DNA of 11,526 nucleotides from an uncultured Collinsella sp. (GCA_902489225.1 CABTZA010000044.1:1-11526); one strand, 5' to 3'. Shown: positions 1-6,669, counted from the first letter of the stretch. The notes: a model not told the origin generated them from the letters alone. Made by a program: numbers and translations.

Positions 1-110
1 GGCCCCAGAACAGCCAGCAGCGCGACCGCTGCGCCGGCTACGCACAGCGCGAGGCACGGCCCCGCGTCCTTAACGCACTTCTTTGCGAGATGCTTTGCGT
101 TGTCACTCAT
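1..110 (-). CDS. Partial membrane protein (N-terminal 36 residues), function unknown
   Basis: An ATG at 108-110 opens a minus-strand frame that runs off the left edge. A good ribosome site, AAGGAG, lies about 9 bases upstream. The visible product starts MSDNAKHLAKKCVKDAG, a basic, probably cytosolic N-terminus, and continues into a hydrophobic Ala/Leu/Val stretch (about residues 19-35) that looks like a first transmembrane helix. It diverges from the DUF4342 operon. No family is recognisable from so short a piece, and the supporting evidence is the start context plus the basic-then-hydrophobic pattern. Confidence 0.6.
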   Translation of the reverse strand, partial: MSDNAKHLAKKCVKDAGPCLALCVAGAAVALLAVLG

Positions 111-468
111 CGGTATCGAACTCCTTAGAGGGTCGTTGTTCAGACGCATGCCGCCGCGGCAGAGCGGGGCGGCAGGGTAAGTGTCACATGCTGTGCGGAC
201 ATCAATGGAGAAACCGCCTGCTCGACCAACCTTTGACGCCGTTTTGCACCGGCACCACATCCCCCGCTATCGAGGTCTAATACTTTTCCCACCGTCACCC
301 AAAAACTCATCCAACATTAATCTTGGCTCAAGAATCGCTTAATCTATAACCTGCACTATAGAGTTCGACCAAGGGCGGGGCGGCGCCGCGCAACGCAGGC
401 CGCCGAACGCAACGCTCGCGCCCAGGCAGATCGCCTGGCGTCGCGCCCATCGAACGAAAGGACAGGTC
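111..468. other. Divergent intergenic region with no supported gene
   Basis: This 358-bp gap separates the leftward membrane-protein gene from the rightward DUF4342 operon. A 65-codon open frame at 83-280 has no ribosome site and overlaps the better-supported minus-strand start. The right part holds a candidate promoter (323-350) and a GC-rich leader of about 110 bases. In that leader a 6-bp stem (422-427 with 433-438, CCAGGC/GCCTGG) sits about 30 bases before the start codon. Nothing else is recognisable. Confidence 0.5.
323..350 (+). promoter_or_regulatory. Candidate sigma-70-type promoter for the DUF4342 / two-component operon
   Basis: TTGGCT at 323-328 and TATAAC at 345-350 are separated by 16 bases. 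It is the best -35/-10 pair upstream of the operon and would give a leader of roughly 110 bases. Assigned by pattern only. Confidence 0.35.
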
Positions 469-1011
469 ATGGACGACCTCGAAAAAGTTGAAACCATCCG
501 CACCAAGCGCAACGTGAGCTACACCGATGCCAAGGCCGCGCTCGACGCCGCCGACGGCAACGTTTTGGACGCCATCATTTGGCTCGAGTCGCAGGGCAAG
601 ACGCAGACCACATCGGCGCACGCCGCCACCGAGTCCGTGCCGGTCGATGAGCCCTCGGCCGAGATGGTCGCCGCGCAGGCCGCCTACGAGAAGTCGAGCG
701 AAAAGACCGACTTCTCCAAGAAGATGGACAGCGTGTGGGAGTACCTCAAAAAGCTCTTCCGCCTGAGCCTGGACACCAAGTTTATCGCCACGCGCCGCGA
801 TGCGATCATCCTCAACATCCCCATCCTGATCCCCATCATCGCCCTGTTTGCCTGGGGCGCTACGATTTGGCTGATGCTGATTGGCCTGTTCTTTGGCATG
901 CGCTACCGCATCGACAGCGACGGCGACGTGCCCGGCAGCATCAACAACCTTATGAATCACGCCGCCGACGCCGCGGACGACATCAAGCAAAATCTGAACG
1001 GCGACAAGTAA
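469..1011 (+). CDS. DUF4342-type membrane protein with N-terminal UBA-like domain
   Basis: The 180-aa product has two parts. Residues 1-45 resemble a small UBA/EF-Ts-N-like three-helix domain (VSYTDAKAALDAADGNVLDA). After a polar linker (about 45-82), residues 85-150 match the DUF4342 pattern: an amphipathic segment (SVWEYLKKLFRLSLDTKF), basic residues (ATRRDA), then a long hydrophobic stretch (112-146) long enough for one or two membrane helices. The ATG has AAAGGA about 8 bases upstream. The response-regulator gene begins only 18 bases after its stop, so the three genes probably form one transcript. The family's biochemical role is unknown to me; operon context suggests envelope sensing or a partner of the kinase, which is inference. 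Confidence 0.75.
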   Translation: MDDLEKVETIRTKRNVSYTDAKAALDAADGNVLDAIIWLESQGKTQTTSAHAATESVPVDEPSAEMVAAQAAYEKSSEKTDFSKKMDSVWEYLKKLFRLSLDTKFIATRRDAIILNIPILIPIIALFAWGATIWLMLIGLFFGMRYRIDSDGDVPGSINNLMNHAADAADDIKQNLNGDK

Positions 1012-1029
1012 TCGCAGACGGGGGCACAC

Positions 1030-1800
1030 ATGGCACGGATCCTGATCGTAGAGGACGAGGAGAAAATCGCCCGCTTTGTGACGCTCGAGCTGGAGCACGA
1101 GGGCTACCAAGTGGAGCACGCCGCTGACGGCCGCACCGCCGTGGACCTGGCGCTGGAGCGCGACTACGATCTGATTCTGCTCGATGTGCTGTTGCCACAG
1201 CTCAACGGCATGGAGGTCCTGCGGCGTGTCCGCAAGCACAAGGATGTGCCGGTGATTATGGTCACCGCGCGAGATGCCGTGATGGACAAGGTGGCCGGGC
1301 TCGATGCCGGCGCCGACGATTACCTGACCAAGCCGTTTGCGATTGAGGAGTTGTTCGCACGGATCCGCGTTGCGCTGAAGCGCTCGGAGGCCGTGCGGGC
1401 GGCTTCGGGCGTTGGCGGCGTTGGGGCCGGGGAGGGCGCTACGGGTGCCGCTGCGATACCCCCGGCTGGAGACTCAGCCAAGACCTCAGCCGCGCCCTCC
1501 CCCGCCGCGCTCACCGTCGGTTCGGTCGCGCTCGATCCCGACCGCCGCGAAGTCACGGTCGGCGGCTCGCCCATCGTGCTGACCGCCCGCGAGTTCGACG
1601 TCCTCGCCCTGCTTATGGCGCATGCCGAGACCGTGCTCACGCGCGAGCGCATTGCGCACGAGGCGCTGGGCTACGAATACGTGGGCGACACCAACAACGT
1701 CGACGTGCACATCGCGCACCTGCGCGCCAAGATCGAGGACGCCGGCGGTGCCCGCATCATCCAGACCGTGCGCGGGGTGGGCTATGTCTGCCGCGCGTAA
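1030..1800 (+). CDS. OmpR/PhoB-family response regulator
   Basis: DNA-binding response regulator of 256 aa. The receiver domain (about 1-117) has the acidic pocket (VEDEE, residues 8-12), phospho-acceptor Asp52 (LLDVLLPQLNG), Thr79 (VTARDA) and Lys101 (LTKPF). The C-terminal winged helix (about 160-256) shows LTAREFDVLALL, the VDVHIAHLRAKI recognition region and the closing VRGVGYVCRA hairpin. The linker between them (about 118-158) is rich in Gly, Ala and Pro and much longer than the usual short linker of this family. A GGGGG ribosome site lies just upstream of the ATG. The kinase gene overlaps its last 17 bases, so the two are translated together and surely form a cognate pair. Target genes cannot be inferred. 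Confidence 0.93.
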   Translation: MARILIVEDEEKIARFVTLELEHEGYQVEHAADGRTAVDLALERDYDLILLDVLLPQLNGMEVLRRVRKHKDVPVIMVTARDAVMDKVAGLDAGADDYLTKPFAIEELFARIRVALKRSEAVRAASGVGGVGAGEGATGAAAIPPAGDSAKTSAAPSPAALTVGSVALDPDRREVTVGGSPIVLTAREFDVLALLMAHAETVLTRERIAHEALGYEYVGDTNNVDVHIAHLRAKIEDAGGARIIQTVRGVGYVCRA

Positions 1801-3079
1801 CGCCGAGGCCAAGCGCGTCACCTCCATCGCCCGCGCCATCAACTGGGGCTATATGTGGCGCCGCCTGATAAGCTACGTCTGGCTCGATCTGCTGCTGATG
1901 GTGATTGCGACGGCGATCCTCGTCTATGGATACAACCAGACGCTGCCCGACGGCGCGTTTACCGCAGGATGGATCCCCAGCGCCACCGTTCACGGCATGT
2001 CGCTGACGCCCGCGCGCGGCTGGGACCTGGCAACGCTCACCTATACCGTCGAGCTTGCGCGTACCACCAAGACTTTCCCCCTCGCGCAGGACCTCGTCGC
2101 GCTATGGCCTCTCTACCTTGTCGTTGTGGGTTGGCAGGTCATCAGCGTGCTCAACATGCTCGGCGGTGCCCGCCGTGTGCGCCGTACCATGGCACCGCTC
2201 AACGACTTGGCACTGCGCGTGGACGAACTCGGCCGCATGCAGCTCTCCGGCGGCAAGATGGAAACGCTGGAGCAGGCCATCGAGCGCGCAAGCGTCGACT
2301 CGCCGAGCGTCACTACCGGCGACGCCGACCTGGCAAGCATCGAGGTCGCACTCAACCGCCTACTGCGTCAGATGCAAGAGGCCAAGCTGCAGCAGATGCG
2401 CTTTGTCAACGATGCGAGCCACGAGCTGCGCACGCCCATCGCGGTGATTCAGGGCTACGTAAACATGCTCGACCGCTGGGGCAAAGACGACCCGGACGTG
2501 CTGGCGGAGTCTATCGCGTCCCTCAAGGCCGAAAGCGAGCACATGCAAGAGCTCGTAGAACAGCTGCTGTTTTTGGCGCGCGGCGATGCCGGGCGCACGG
2601 TCCTGCGGCGCGCGCATACCAACTTGGCTGCACTGGTCAGCGAGGTATGCGAGGAGTCACAGATGATCGATGCCGAGCACACGTATCGGCTGACTTTTGA
2701 CACCTTGCTTGCCAGCGACCCGCGCTGCGACGCGCCCGTCGACGTGGCGCTCGTGAAGCAGGCTCTGCGCGTGATCGTGCAAAACGCCGCCAAGTACTCG
2801 GATGCGGGAACGACTGTCACATTTGGCATAACGCCGGATGCGGGCGCGGACACGATCGACATAAGTGTTGAGGACGAGGGCATCGGCATGAACCAGGAAT
2901 CCGCAGCTCACGCGTTCGAGCGGTTCTACCGTGCCGACAACGCGCGCGATGCCGGCGCACAGGGTTCGGGTCTGGGGCTTGCGATCGCCAAGTGGATCGT
3001 CGACAGCCACGGCGGCGTCATCGGTGTGACCTCGGTCGAAGGGGTCGGCAGCCGCTTTACGATTCGCCTGCCACGATAG
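1784..3079 (+). CDS. Membrane sensor histidine kinase (HisKA / HATPase_c), partner of the preceding regulator
   Basis: The start at ATG 1784 lies inside the end of the regulator gene and is preceded by GGGGTGG; it gives 431 aa. The frame is open further upstream but that part is out-of-frame regulator sequence. Two membrane helices (about 28-50 and 104-126) flank an extracytoplasmic loop of about 53 residues. A HAMP-like linker follows (about 130-205). The H-box is FVNDASHELRTP with phospho-acceptor His213. The ATPase domain has an N-box (VIVQNAAKYSD, about 331-340), G1 (EDEGIGM), F-box (FERFYRADNARD) and G2 (GSGLGLAIAK, about 394-403). All key residues are present, so it should be active. 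The small sensor loop gives no clue to the signal. Confidence 0.93.
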   Translation: MSAARNAEAKRVTSIARAINWGYMWRRLISYVWLDLLLMVIATAILVYGYNQTLPDGAFTAGWIPSATVHGMSLTPARGWDLATLTYTVELARTTKTFPLAQDLVALWPLYLVVVGWQVISVLNMLGGARRVRRTMAPLNDLALRVDELGRMQLSGGKMETLEQAIERASVDSPSVTTGDADLASIEVALNRLLRQMQEAKLQQMRFVNDASHELRTPIAVIQGYVNMLDRWGKDDPDVLAESIASLKAESEHMQELVEQLLFLARGDAGRTVLRRAHTNLAALVSEVCEESQMIDAEHTYRLTFDTLLASDPRCDAPVDVALVKQALRVIVQNAAKYSDAGTTVTFGITPDAGADTIDISVEDEGIGMNQESAAHAFERFYRADNARDAGAQGSGLGLAIAKWIVDSHGGVIGVTSVEGVGSRFTIRLPR

Positions 3080-3098
3080 GAAGCCCCTCGGCATAAAT

Positions 3099-3131
3099 AA
3101 AGGGATAGGGCCACGCGACCCTATCCCTTTT
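3099..3131. terminator. Bidirectional intrinsic terminator between convergent genes
   Basis: A perfect 12-bp stem (3099-3110 with 3119-3130, AAAGGGATAGGG/CCCTATCCCTTT) with an 8-base loop is followed by T residues on the plus strand and by a T-rich TTTATTTAT on the minus strand. It lies 20 bases after the kinase stop and 24 bases beyond the VOC gene's stop, so it can end both transcripts. Confidence 0.85.
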
Positions 3132-3154
3132 TGCCAGCTATGGCAGCTTGTGCG

Positions 3155-3529
3155 CTACTCGCGGCACAGGTGCACGGCGAAACCGGCGAACTCGCGCTTA
3201 AAGTACACGAGCTTGGTACCACCGTCGGGCAGCAGCGCGCGCGACTCTTCGTTGACCTCGAGCCCGCGCTCGGCAAACCACTTCTCAGCTGCATCGATGT
3301 CGTTAACGGCAAAGCCGATGTGGCCCTTGGTGCCACGACCGTTCTGCTTCATGATCTCGACCAGCGAATCGTTGAAGTACGAAACCGGGGTCTCGGTGAC
3401 GGGCAGGCCCATCATCGTCGAGAACAGCTCCGCGATCTCCAGGGCGTCTGCCGGGTCGGTGGCGTTAATGCCCACATGGGCAACGCGCATACCAAAGAGC
3501 TCTACCGGGTTGGCGTTCTGCTCACTCAT
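3155..3529 (-). CDS. VOC (glyoxalase / bleomycin-resistance fold) family protein
   Basis: A 124-aa single-module VOC protein: two beta-alpha-beta-beta-beta units start at VAHVGINATDP (His18) and GHIGFAVNDIDAA (His70) and end with GFAVHLCRE (His120). His residues at these places could bind a metal, as in active family members. It resembles the VOC domain that in some Firmicutes and Actinobacteria is fused to the KDPG/KHG aldolase of uronate breakdown; that resemblance is recalled, not searched. The start lies 11 bases after the PTS IIB stop, with an AGTAGG ribosome site overlapping that stop codon, so the two genes are co-transcribed. A link to sugar-phosphate metabolism is inference. Confidence 0.8.
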   Translation of the reverse strand: MSEQNANPVELFGMRVAHVGINATDPADALEIAELFSTMMGLPVTETPVSYFNDSLVEIMKQNGRGTKGHIGFAVNDIDAAEKWFAERGLEVNEESRALLPDGGTKLVYFKREFAGFAVHLCRE

Positions 3530-3540
3530 GCAGTCAGCGC

Positions 3541-3828
3541 CTACTGAGCCATGACGTCGAGAACGGCCTTCTCGGCAGCGACGCGGTTCATGCCGGTCAT
3601 GAAGGGCACGCCACTCACGTACGGGCAGGTGAGGCCCTCGGGGGCAACGGTGGTGGCGATCAGCAGGTCAGCGCCCTCGTCGCAGTAATCCTTGGCCTCG
3701 GAGATGGCGCACTGCACGATCTCGTACTTGTCGGCATAACCGTTGGCGTCGAGCAGAGTAGCGACCTTCTGGGCAACGAGCGTGGAAGTAGCAGCGCCAG
3801 CACCGCAAGCCAAAACGATCTTCTTCAT
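3541..3828 (-). CDS. PTS sugar transporter subunit IIB, galactitol (GatB) type
   Basis: A 95-aa stand-alone IIB domain. The start MKKIVLACGAGAATSTLV carries the phospho-acceptor Cys8 and the P-loop-like CGAGAATS of the galactitol IIB family, and the remainder (SEAKDYCDEGADLLIATTV...GVPFMTGMN) fits the flavodoxin-like fold. IIB proteins pass phosphate from IIA to the sugar at the membrane IIC. No IIA or IIC gene is visible here, so either its partners lie elsewhere or it has a regulatory role. AAGGGAG upstream is a strong ribosome site. It heads a two-gene minus-strand operon with the VOC gene. Confidence 0.9.
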   Translation of the reverse strand: MKKIVLACGAGAATSTLVAQKVATLLDANGYADKYEIVQCAISEAKDYCDEGADLLIATTVAPEGLTCPYVSGVPFMTGMNRVAAEKAVLDVMAQ

Positions 3829-3928
3829 AGGTAATGTCTCCCTTCATGGTTTACTTTAGGTAAGTGTACCGCAGCGAGCGATGGCACTCGGCCTCGATGA
3901 GCTTTTATGCCAGTTTGCTTGCGCGCTG

Positions 3929-3957
3929 CGTATAATACATCTAGTACGTGTTGTCAT
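3929..3957 (-). promoter_or_regulatory. Candidate promoter for the PTS IIB / VOC operon
   Basis: Reading leftward, ATGACA (3952-3957) and TATACG (3929-3934) are 17 bases apart. The -10 overlaps the rightward TATAAT of the divergent gene, so the two promoters may compete. The leader would be about 95 bases. Pattern only; weak. Confidence 0.25.
3931..3936 (+). promoter_or_regulatory. -10 element (TATAAT) for the TPR-like gene
   Basis: A consensus TATAAT lies 55 bases before the start codon at 3992. No good -35 hexamer is seen 16-18 bases upstream. The predicted leader contains a 5-bp stem (3960-3964 with 3972-3976, CGCTC/GAGCG). Confidence 0.45.
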
Positions 3958-3991
3958 ACCGCTCGCTTTATGAGCGACTAAGGACCCTAAT

Positions 3992-4615
3992 ATGCCCGAT
4001 TCCCGCACCCTCTGGACCGCCGTCGTTATCATCTGCATCGCCGTGTCGGTGTTCTTTAGCGTCAAAAAACGCACCACGTTTAAGCGCCTGCAGCAGCTTA
4101 TGGCTGCCAAGCAGTGGGACGAGTTCGATCGTTTGCTCGACGGCAAACTCACCAGCATGCTGTACCCGCGCTACAACCGCGACTACCTGCGTCTGAACTC
4201 CTATCTGCTGCGCGAGGACCACGAGCGCGCCAGCGAGATGTTCGACCTACTGCTGGGACTCAACCTCCCCAAGATGCAGCGCGTCGACTTGGTGATTAAG
4301 GCCTTTAACTACTATGTTGGCCAGGAGGACCGCAAAAAGTCCAAAGAGCTGTTGCACGAGATCAAGGGCTTTGAGGGCGGTCAGGCCGAGGCAGTTGCGC
4401 ACGAGTGTCAGCTGATGTACGACACGATGATCCTCAAGCGCCACAACGACATTCCCGAGCTGGAGCGCATGCTCGAGGATGTCGGCGACGACCCGGTCAA
4501 GCGCTGCCGCTTGGAGTACCTGCTAGCCCTGCAGTACCAGAACAAGGGCGACGAAGCCAAGTTCCAGGAGTTCCTGGAGAAGTCGGGCCAACACTCGATG
4601 GCCGTCAACGCGTAA
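3992..4615 (+). CDS. Membrane-anchored TPR-like helical repeat protein, function unknown
   Basis: A 207-aa protein whose N-terminus has one hydrophobic segment (about 7-26, LWTAVVIICIAVSVFFSV) followed by a basic stop-transfer KKR, predicting one membrane anchor with the rest cytosolic. The remainder is all-helical with TPR-like spacing of Tyr, Leu and Ala (MAAKQWDEFDRLLDG, YLLREDHERASEMFDLLLG, YQNKGDEAKFQEFLEK). The ATG has AAGGA 7 bases upstream. It ends 31 bases before tRNA-Leu. Probably a protein-interaction scaffold at the membrane; no partner can be named. Confidence 0.7.
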   Translation: MPDSRTLWTAVVIICIAVSVFFSVKKRTTFKRLQQLMAAKQWDEFDRLLDGKLTSMLYPRYNRDYLRLNSYLLREDHERASEMFDLLLGLNLPKMQRVDLVIKAFNYYVGQEDRKKSKELLHEIKGFEGGQAEAVAHECQLMYDTMILKRHNDIPELERMLEDVGDDPVKRCRLEYLLALQYQNKGDEAKFQEFLEKSGQHSMAVNA

Positions 4616-4646
4616 CGGACGGCTTGTGCTAGACTTCTAGTCTCAC

Positions 4647-4731
4647 GGGGGCGTGGCGGAATTGGCATACGCAGGAGACTTAAAATCTCTCGCCGCAAGG
4701 ATTGTGGGTTCGAGTCCCACCGCCCCTACCA
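4647..4731 (+). tRNA. tRNA-Leu (anticodon UAA), intact, integration site of the element
   Basis: A class II tRNA of 85 bases ending in encoded CCA. The 7-bp acceptor stem pairs GGGGGCG (4647-4653) with CGCCCCT (4721-4727). The anticodon loop CTTAAAA between GGAGA and TCTCT gives anticodon TAA. A short variable arm is followed by a T-arm with GGTTCGAGTCC. From 4675 on, the sequence is duplicated at the far end of the element, so the gene's 3' half is shared with or supplied by the element and the tRNA stays complete. Confidence 0.95.
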
Positions 4732-4732
4732 T
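4675..4732 (+). repeat. attL: 58-bp direct repeat inside the tRNA-Leu 3' half
   Basis: The 58 bases from the anticodon stem (GAGACTTAAAATC...) through CCAT are identical to 10312-10369 and then diverge on both sides. A perfect copy of a tRNA 3' end at the other end of an integrase-bearing segment is the normal mark of site-specific integration. Confidence 0.93.
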
Positions 4733-4743
4733 ATGACGAAATG

Positions 4744-4781
4744 GCAGCTCAGAGCATCTAATCACTCTGGGCTGCTTTTTG
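4744..4781 (+). terminator. Intrinsic terminator for tRNA-Leu, carried by the element
   Basis: An 11-bp stem with one wobble (4744-4754 with 4765-4775, arms GCAGCTCAGAG and CTCTGGGCTGC) is followed by five T residues, 12 bases past attL. Its sequence differs from the terminators at 10380 and 10577 on the displaced chromosomal side, so the element seems to bring its own terminator for the host tRNA. Confidence 0.85.
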
Positions 4782-4797
4782 TTTCAGTTTCGTTCTC

Positions 4798-4829
4798 GGT
4801 ACCATTGGTACCGAATCTGGTACCGAATC
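4798..4829 (+). repeat. Left cluster of three GGTACC motifs (candidate integrase arm sites)
   Basis: GGTACC occurs at 4798, 4807 and 4819; the last two extend to GGTACCGAATC as direct repeats, while the first reads GGTACCGAGA on the opposite strand. The same triplet with the same 9- and 12-bp steps and the same orientation occurs at 10159, 10168 and 10180. Matching sets just inside both att sites are what lambda-type integrases use as arm sites. Confidence 0.65.
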
Positions 4830-4876
4830 AGCTCAGGAATCACCTTCACGCCCCAAATCGAGTGAAAGGACTGGGC

Positions 4877-5155
4877 ATGAGCAAGAGACACAACAAGAGG
4901 ACCCCACTGACTGAGGACGAACGCAAGCTGTTGGCTAGCTACCGCGAGCTAAGCCCCGAGGACAGGCGGGACCTCGTTGGATGGGCCGAGCATCTGGCGC
5001 TCAACACGGTGCGGCTCAACGGCATCCGCGACGCCTACCGCAGGTGCAACTCACACCGCCGCGAACTCATAGCCGTGTACGCAAATGAGCAGATGGAGCT
5101 GAGCGGCATGGAGAGGCGGGGCGAACACGTCCCGTTCACGTCCAGTGAGGACTAG
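4877..5155 (+). CDS. 92-aa hypothetical protein of the element
   Basis: I do not recognise the family. The ATG at 4877 is chosen because GAAAGGA lies 7 bases upstream; the frame is open back to 4733 but that part covers the terminator and GGTACC sites. The product is small and charged: a basic N-terminus (MSKRHNKRTP), then helical segments (DERKLLASYRELSPEDRRDLVGWAEHLAL, given as pattern rather than motif) resembling the helical tails of small phage regulators, then an Arg-rich middle. No membrane segment. First gene inside attL, followed 45 bases later by the 30-aa membrane peptide. Confidence 0.65.
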   Translation: MSKRHNKRTPLTEDERKLLASYRELSPEDRRDLVGWAEHLALNTVRLNGIRDAYRRCNSHRRELIAVYANEQMELSGMERRGEHVPFTSSED

Positions 5156-5200
5156 AATCGAGTCAACCGCTATCGCAACAGGAAAGGAAGGTCGATAGCC

Positions 5201-5293
5201 ATGAAGGGCACGCTTTGGATTTACCTGCTCGGGATTGTCCTCGCCCCGGTCATTCTCCCGATTGTCGTCCTCAGGTTCCTGCTCGCAAAGTAG
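5201..5293 (+). CDS. 30-aa single-pass membrane peptide
   Basis: ATG at 5201 follows GGAAAGGAAGG about 10 bases upstream, a strong ribosome site. The product is MKGT, about 22 hydrophobic residues (LWIYLLGIVLAPVILPIVVL), then RFLLAK: a positively ended single helix with nothing else. It lies between the 92-aa gene and the membrane zinc-ribbon gene on the same strand and may be co-transcribed with both. Too short for homology. It could be a toxin-like membrane peptide, a superinfection factor or a partner of the larger membrane protein; none can be chosen from sequence. Confidence 0.6.
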   Translation: MKGTLWIYLLGIVLAPVILPIVVLRFLLAK

Positions 5294-5473
5294 GCGGGCA
5301 GCGCCCGACCCCACCGGACAGGTGCCAGCGCCCCGGCATGGGCGCTACTAAGCCCCTCGGGGACGCGCGAAAACAAAAAGGCTTATCGGACGCATTGGGC
5401 ACAGTGGCAGCGCGTTGAAGTGCCCAATGGCGACCAAATCCGTTACCGGATCGATTGCGAACAGGAGTTCAGC

Positions 5474-6220
5474 ATGATGGATAAGATTAGACCGATTCTC
5501 TGGGTGCTGGTTTTCCCAGCTTGCTGGTACATCTTTGCACACCACGTAACGGTACTCACTATGTTGAACGACCCAGTTGGGCTTGTCAGCTCTTTGTTCA
5601 TAGTTGTTGTAGCCGTCGACTTCTTCACGTTGCCATTCCAAAATAAAAGGACAACGGATAACACTTCGGAGACGAAGCCGAAGCAGACAACCGACCCTGC
5701 TCCGTATCGGATGCCCCGTAGCAAGGAGCTAAACGACCTGCTTCTCGTCTACAACGCCAAAAGGCCTAACGGCATGACGGTGACAGAGCTTAACAGCCTG
5801 TACGCGCTCACCGCACAATCCGGTGAGAAGGTAGACGAGACAATCAGTAAGATTCACAGAGAAGTGAAATACGAACGAGACCGCCGTAAGAACGTAACGC
5901 CCCAGCCCCTTGGGTCAAGCGCCGAAAAGGGCTACGCCCCTGCACACTCGAACGCAGAACTCAACCGTGCAGCGCTCGACACGACCCCCGAGAAGGTGAA
6001 GAAGGCCCAGCGCAAGGCCGGACTCCGCTGCCCCAAGTGCGACTCAACCGACGTAACGTTCCTGAACAACACGTCGAAGTCCACGAGCGCTGGAAAGGCG
6101 CTCATTGGCGCCGAACTGTTCCGCCTTGAGGGCATGGTGGTCGGTGCCGCGATGGGCAGGAAGGGAAAGCGCGAGTACCTTTGCAACCACTGCGGCAAGC
6201 GGTACTCGGTGAGGAACTAG
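5474..6220 (+). CDS. Two-helix membrane protein with C-terminal zinc ribbon
   Basis: The start at ATG 5474 is preferred because AGGAG lies 6 bases upstream; a GTG at 5420 would add 18 residues but has no ribosome site. The 248-aa product has two membrane helices (about 6-28 and 36-56), a polar linker, a helical region of about 80-140 (SKELNDLLLVYNAKRPNGMTV, a possible small HTH or helical module), and a C-terminal zinc ribbon with CPKC (186-189) and CNHC (237-240). Between the Cys pairs is a Gly-rich stretch (GKALIGAE...GMVVGAAMGRKGK) as in phage and Gram-positive proteins where a ribbon encloses a glycine-zipper segment. Family function is unknown. Last gene of the plus-strand group and the best candidate for element cargo. 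Confidence 0.75.
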   Translation: MMDKIRPILWVLVFPACWYIFAHHVTVLTMLNDPVGLVSSLFIVVVAVDFFTLPFQNKRTTDNTSETKPKQTTDPAPYRMPRSKELNDLLLVYNAKRPNGMTVTELNSLYALTAQSGEKVDETISKIHREVKYERDRRKNVTPQPLGSSAEKGYAPAHSNAELNRAALDTTPEKVKKAQRKAGLRCPKCDSTDVTFLNNTSKSTSAGKALIGAELFRLEGMVVGAAMGRKGKREYLCNHCGKRYSVRN

Positions 6221-6266
6221 AGGGCAGGGCGCAGGCTATAAACCGCGCCCGGAGAACGAAAACAAA

Positions 6267-6298
6267 AAGGCCGCAAGGGTTCGCTCCCCTGCGGCCTT
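6267..6298. terminator. Bidirectional terminator between convergent element genes
   Basis: A 13-bp stem with one mismatch (6267-6279 with 6286-6298, AAGGCCGCAAGGG/CCCCTGCGGCCTT) and a 6-base loop is preceded by AAAAA, a T-run for the minus strand, and followed by TTCTCT. It lies between the stops of the membrane zinc-ribbon gene and the sigma-like gene and can end both. Confidence 0.8.
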
Positions 6299-6300
6299 CT

Positions 6301-6669
6301 CTATGTCGCGGCGTCGTATTCCCTGAACGCCCTGTACGCTATCTTCTTGCACTTGTCGTAGGCTATGCCGATCCTCGCGCTCAGGTCATGCCAGTCCTCG
6401 CCCTCTAGGTAGTGGGCAGTTATGACCTCGACCGCCCTCTCGCCGACTGTCGGGGCCATCTCGCGCATGTCGGCGTAGGCGCGGTCCAGTACCTCCTCCT
6501 GCCTCCCCATGCAGTAGAGCGCCCTCTCCCTCCTCGGGTCTCCCTCGGGGCGCATGAGGTCTATCTTTCGCCGCGTTTTCTGCCGCTCCATGTCGAGCGC
6601 CACGAACCAGTAGAGCCTGAACTGCGCCAGCGTCGGGCTAATCTCATCCCGCCTCAGTATCGGAACCAC
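6301..6669 (-). CDS. Sigma-70 region-4-like / phage ArpU-type transcription regulator
   Basis: A 122-aa protein. The N-terminal half (about 12-75) is a charged, coiled-coil-like helix (ALDMERQKTRRKIDLMRPEG). The C-terminal half carries a sigma region-4-like helix-turn-helix at about 78-117: ERAVEVITAHYLEGEDWHDL, then ARIGIAYDKCKKIAYRAFREYD. Small phage proteins of this shape (ArpU/RinA or DUF1492 group) switch on late genes. The frame starts at GTG 6669 with no clear ribosome site, so the start is uncertain. It is alone, about 320 bases downstream of the minus-strand cluster. With no late genes present it may act on the element's own promoters or on a helper phage; that is inference. Confidence 0.65.
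   Translation of the reverse strand: MVPILRRDEISPTLAQFRLYWFVALDMERQKTRRKIDLMRPEGDPRRERALYCMGRQEEVLDRAYADMREMAPTVGERAVEVITAHYLEGEDWHDLSARIGIAYDKCKKIAYRAFREYDAAT

Noticed and set aside
83..280. 65-codon plus-strand frame near the left edge
   Set aside because: No ribosome site, Arg/Cys-rich product, and it overlaps the better-supported minus-strand start at 110.
328..1239. 303-codon minus-strand open frame
   Set aside because: It is antisense to the DUF4342 and response-regulator genes, whose families and ribosome sites are clear; GC-rich DNA produces such long antisense frames.
1855..2700. 281-codon plus-strand frame within the kinase gene
   Set aside because: It lies in another frame of a well-supported histidine kinase, is full of Arg/Ala/Gly/His and has no family features.
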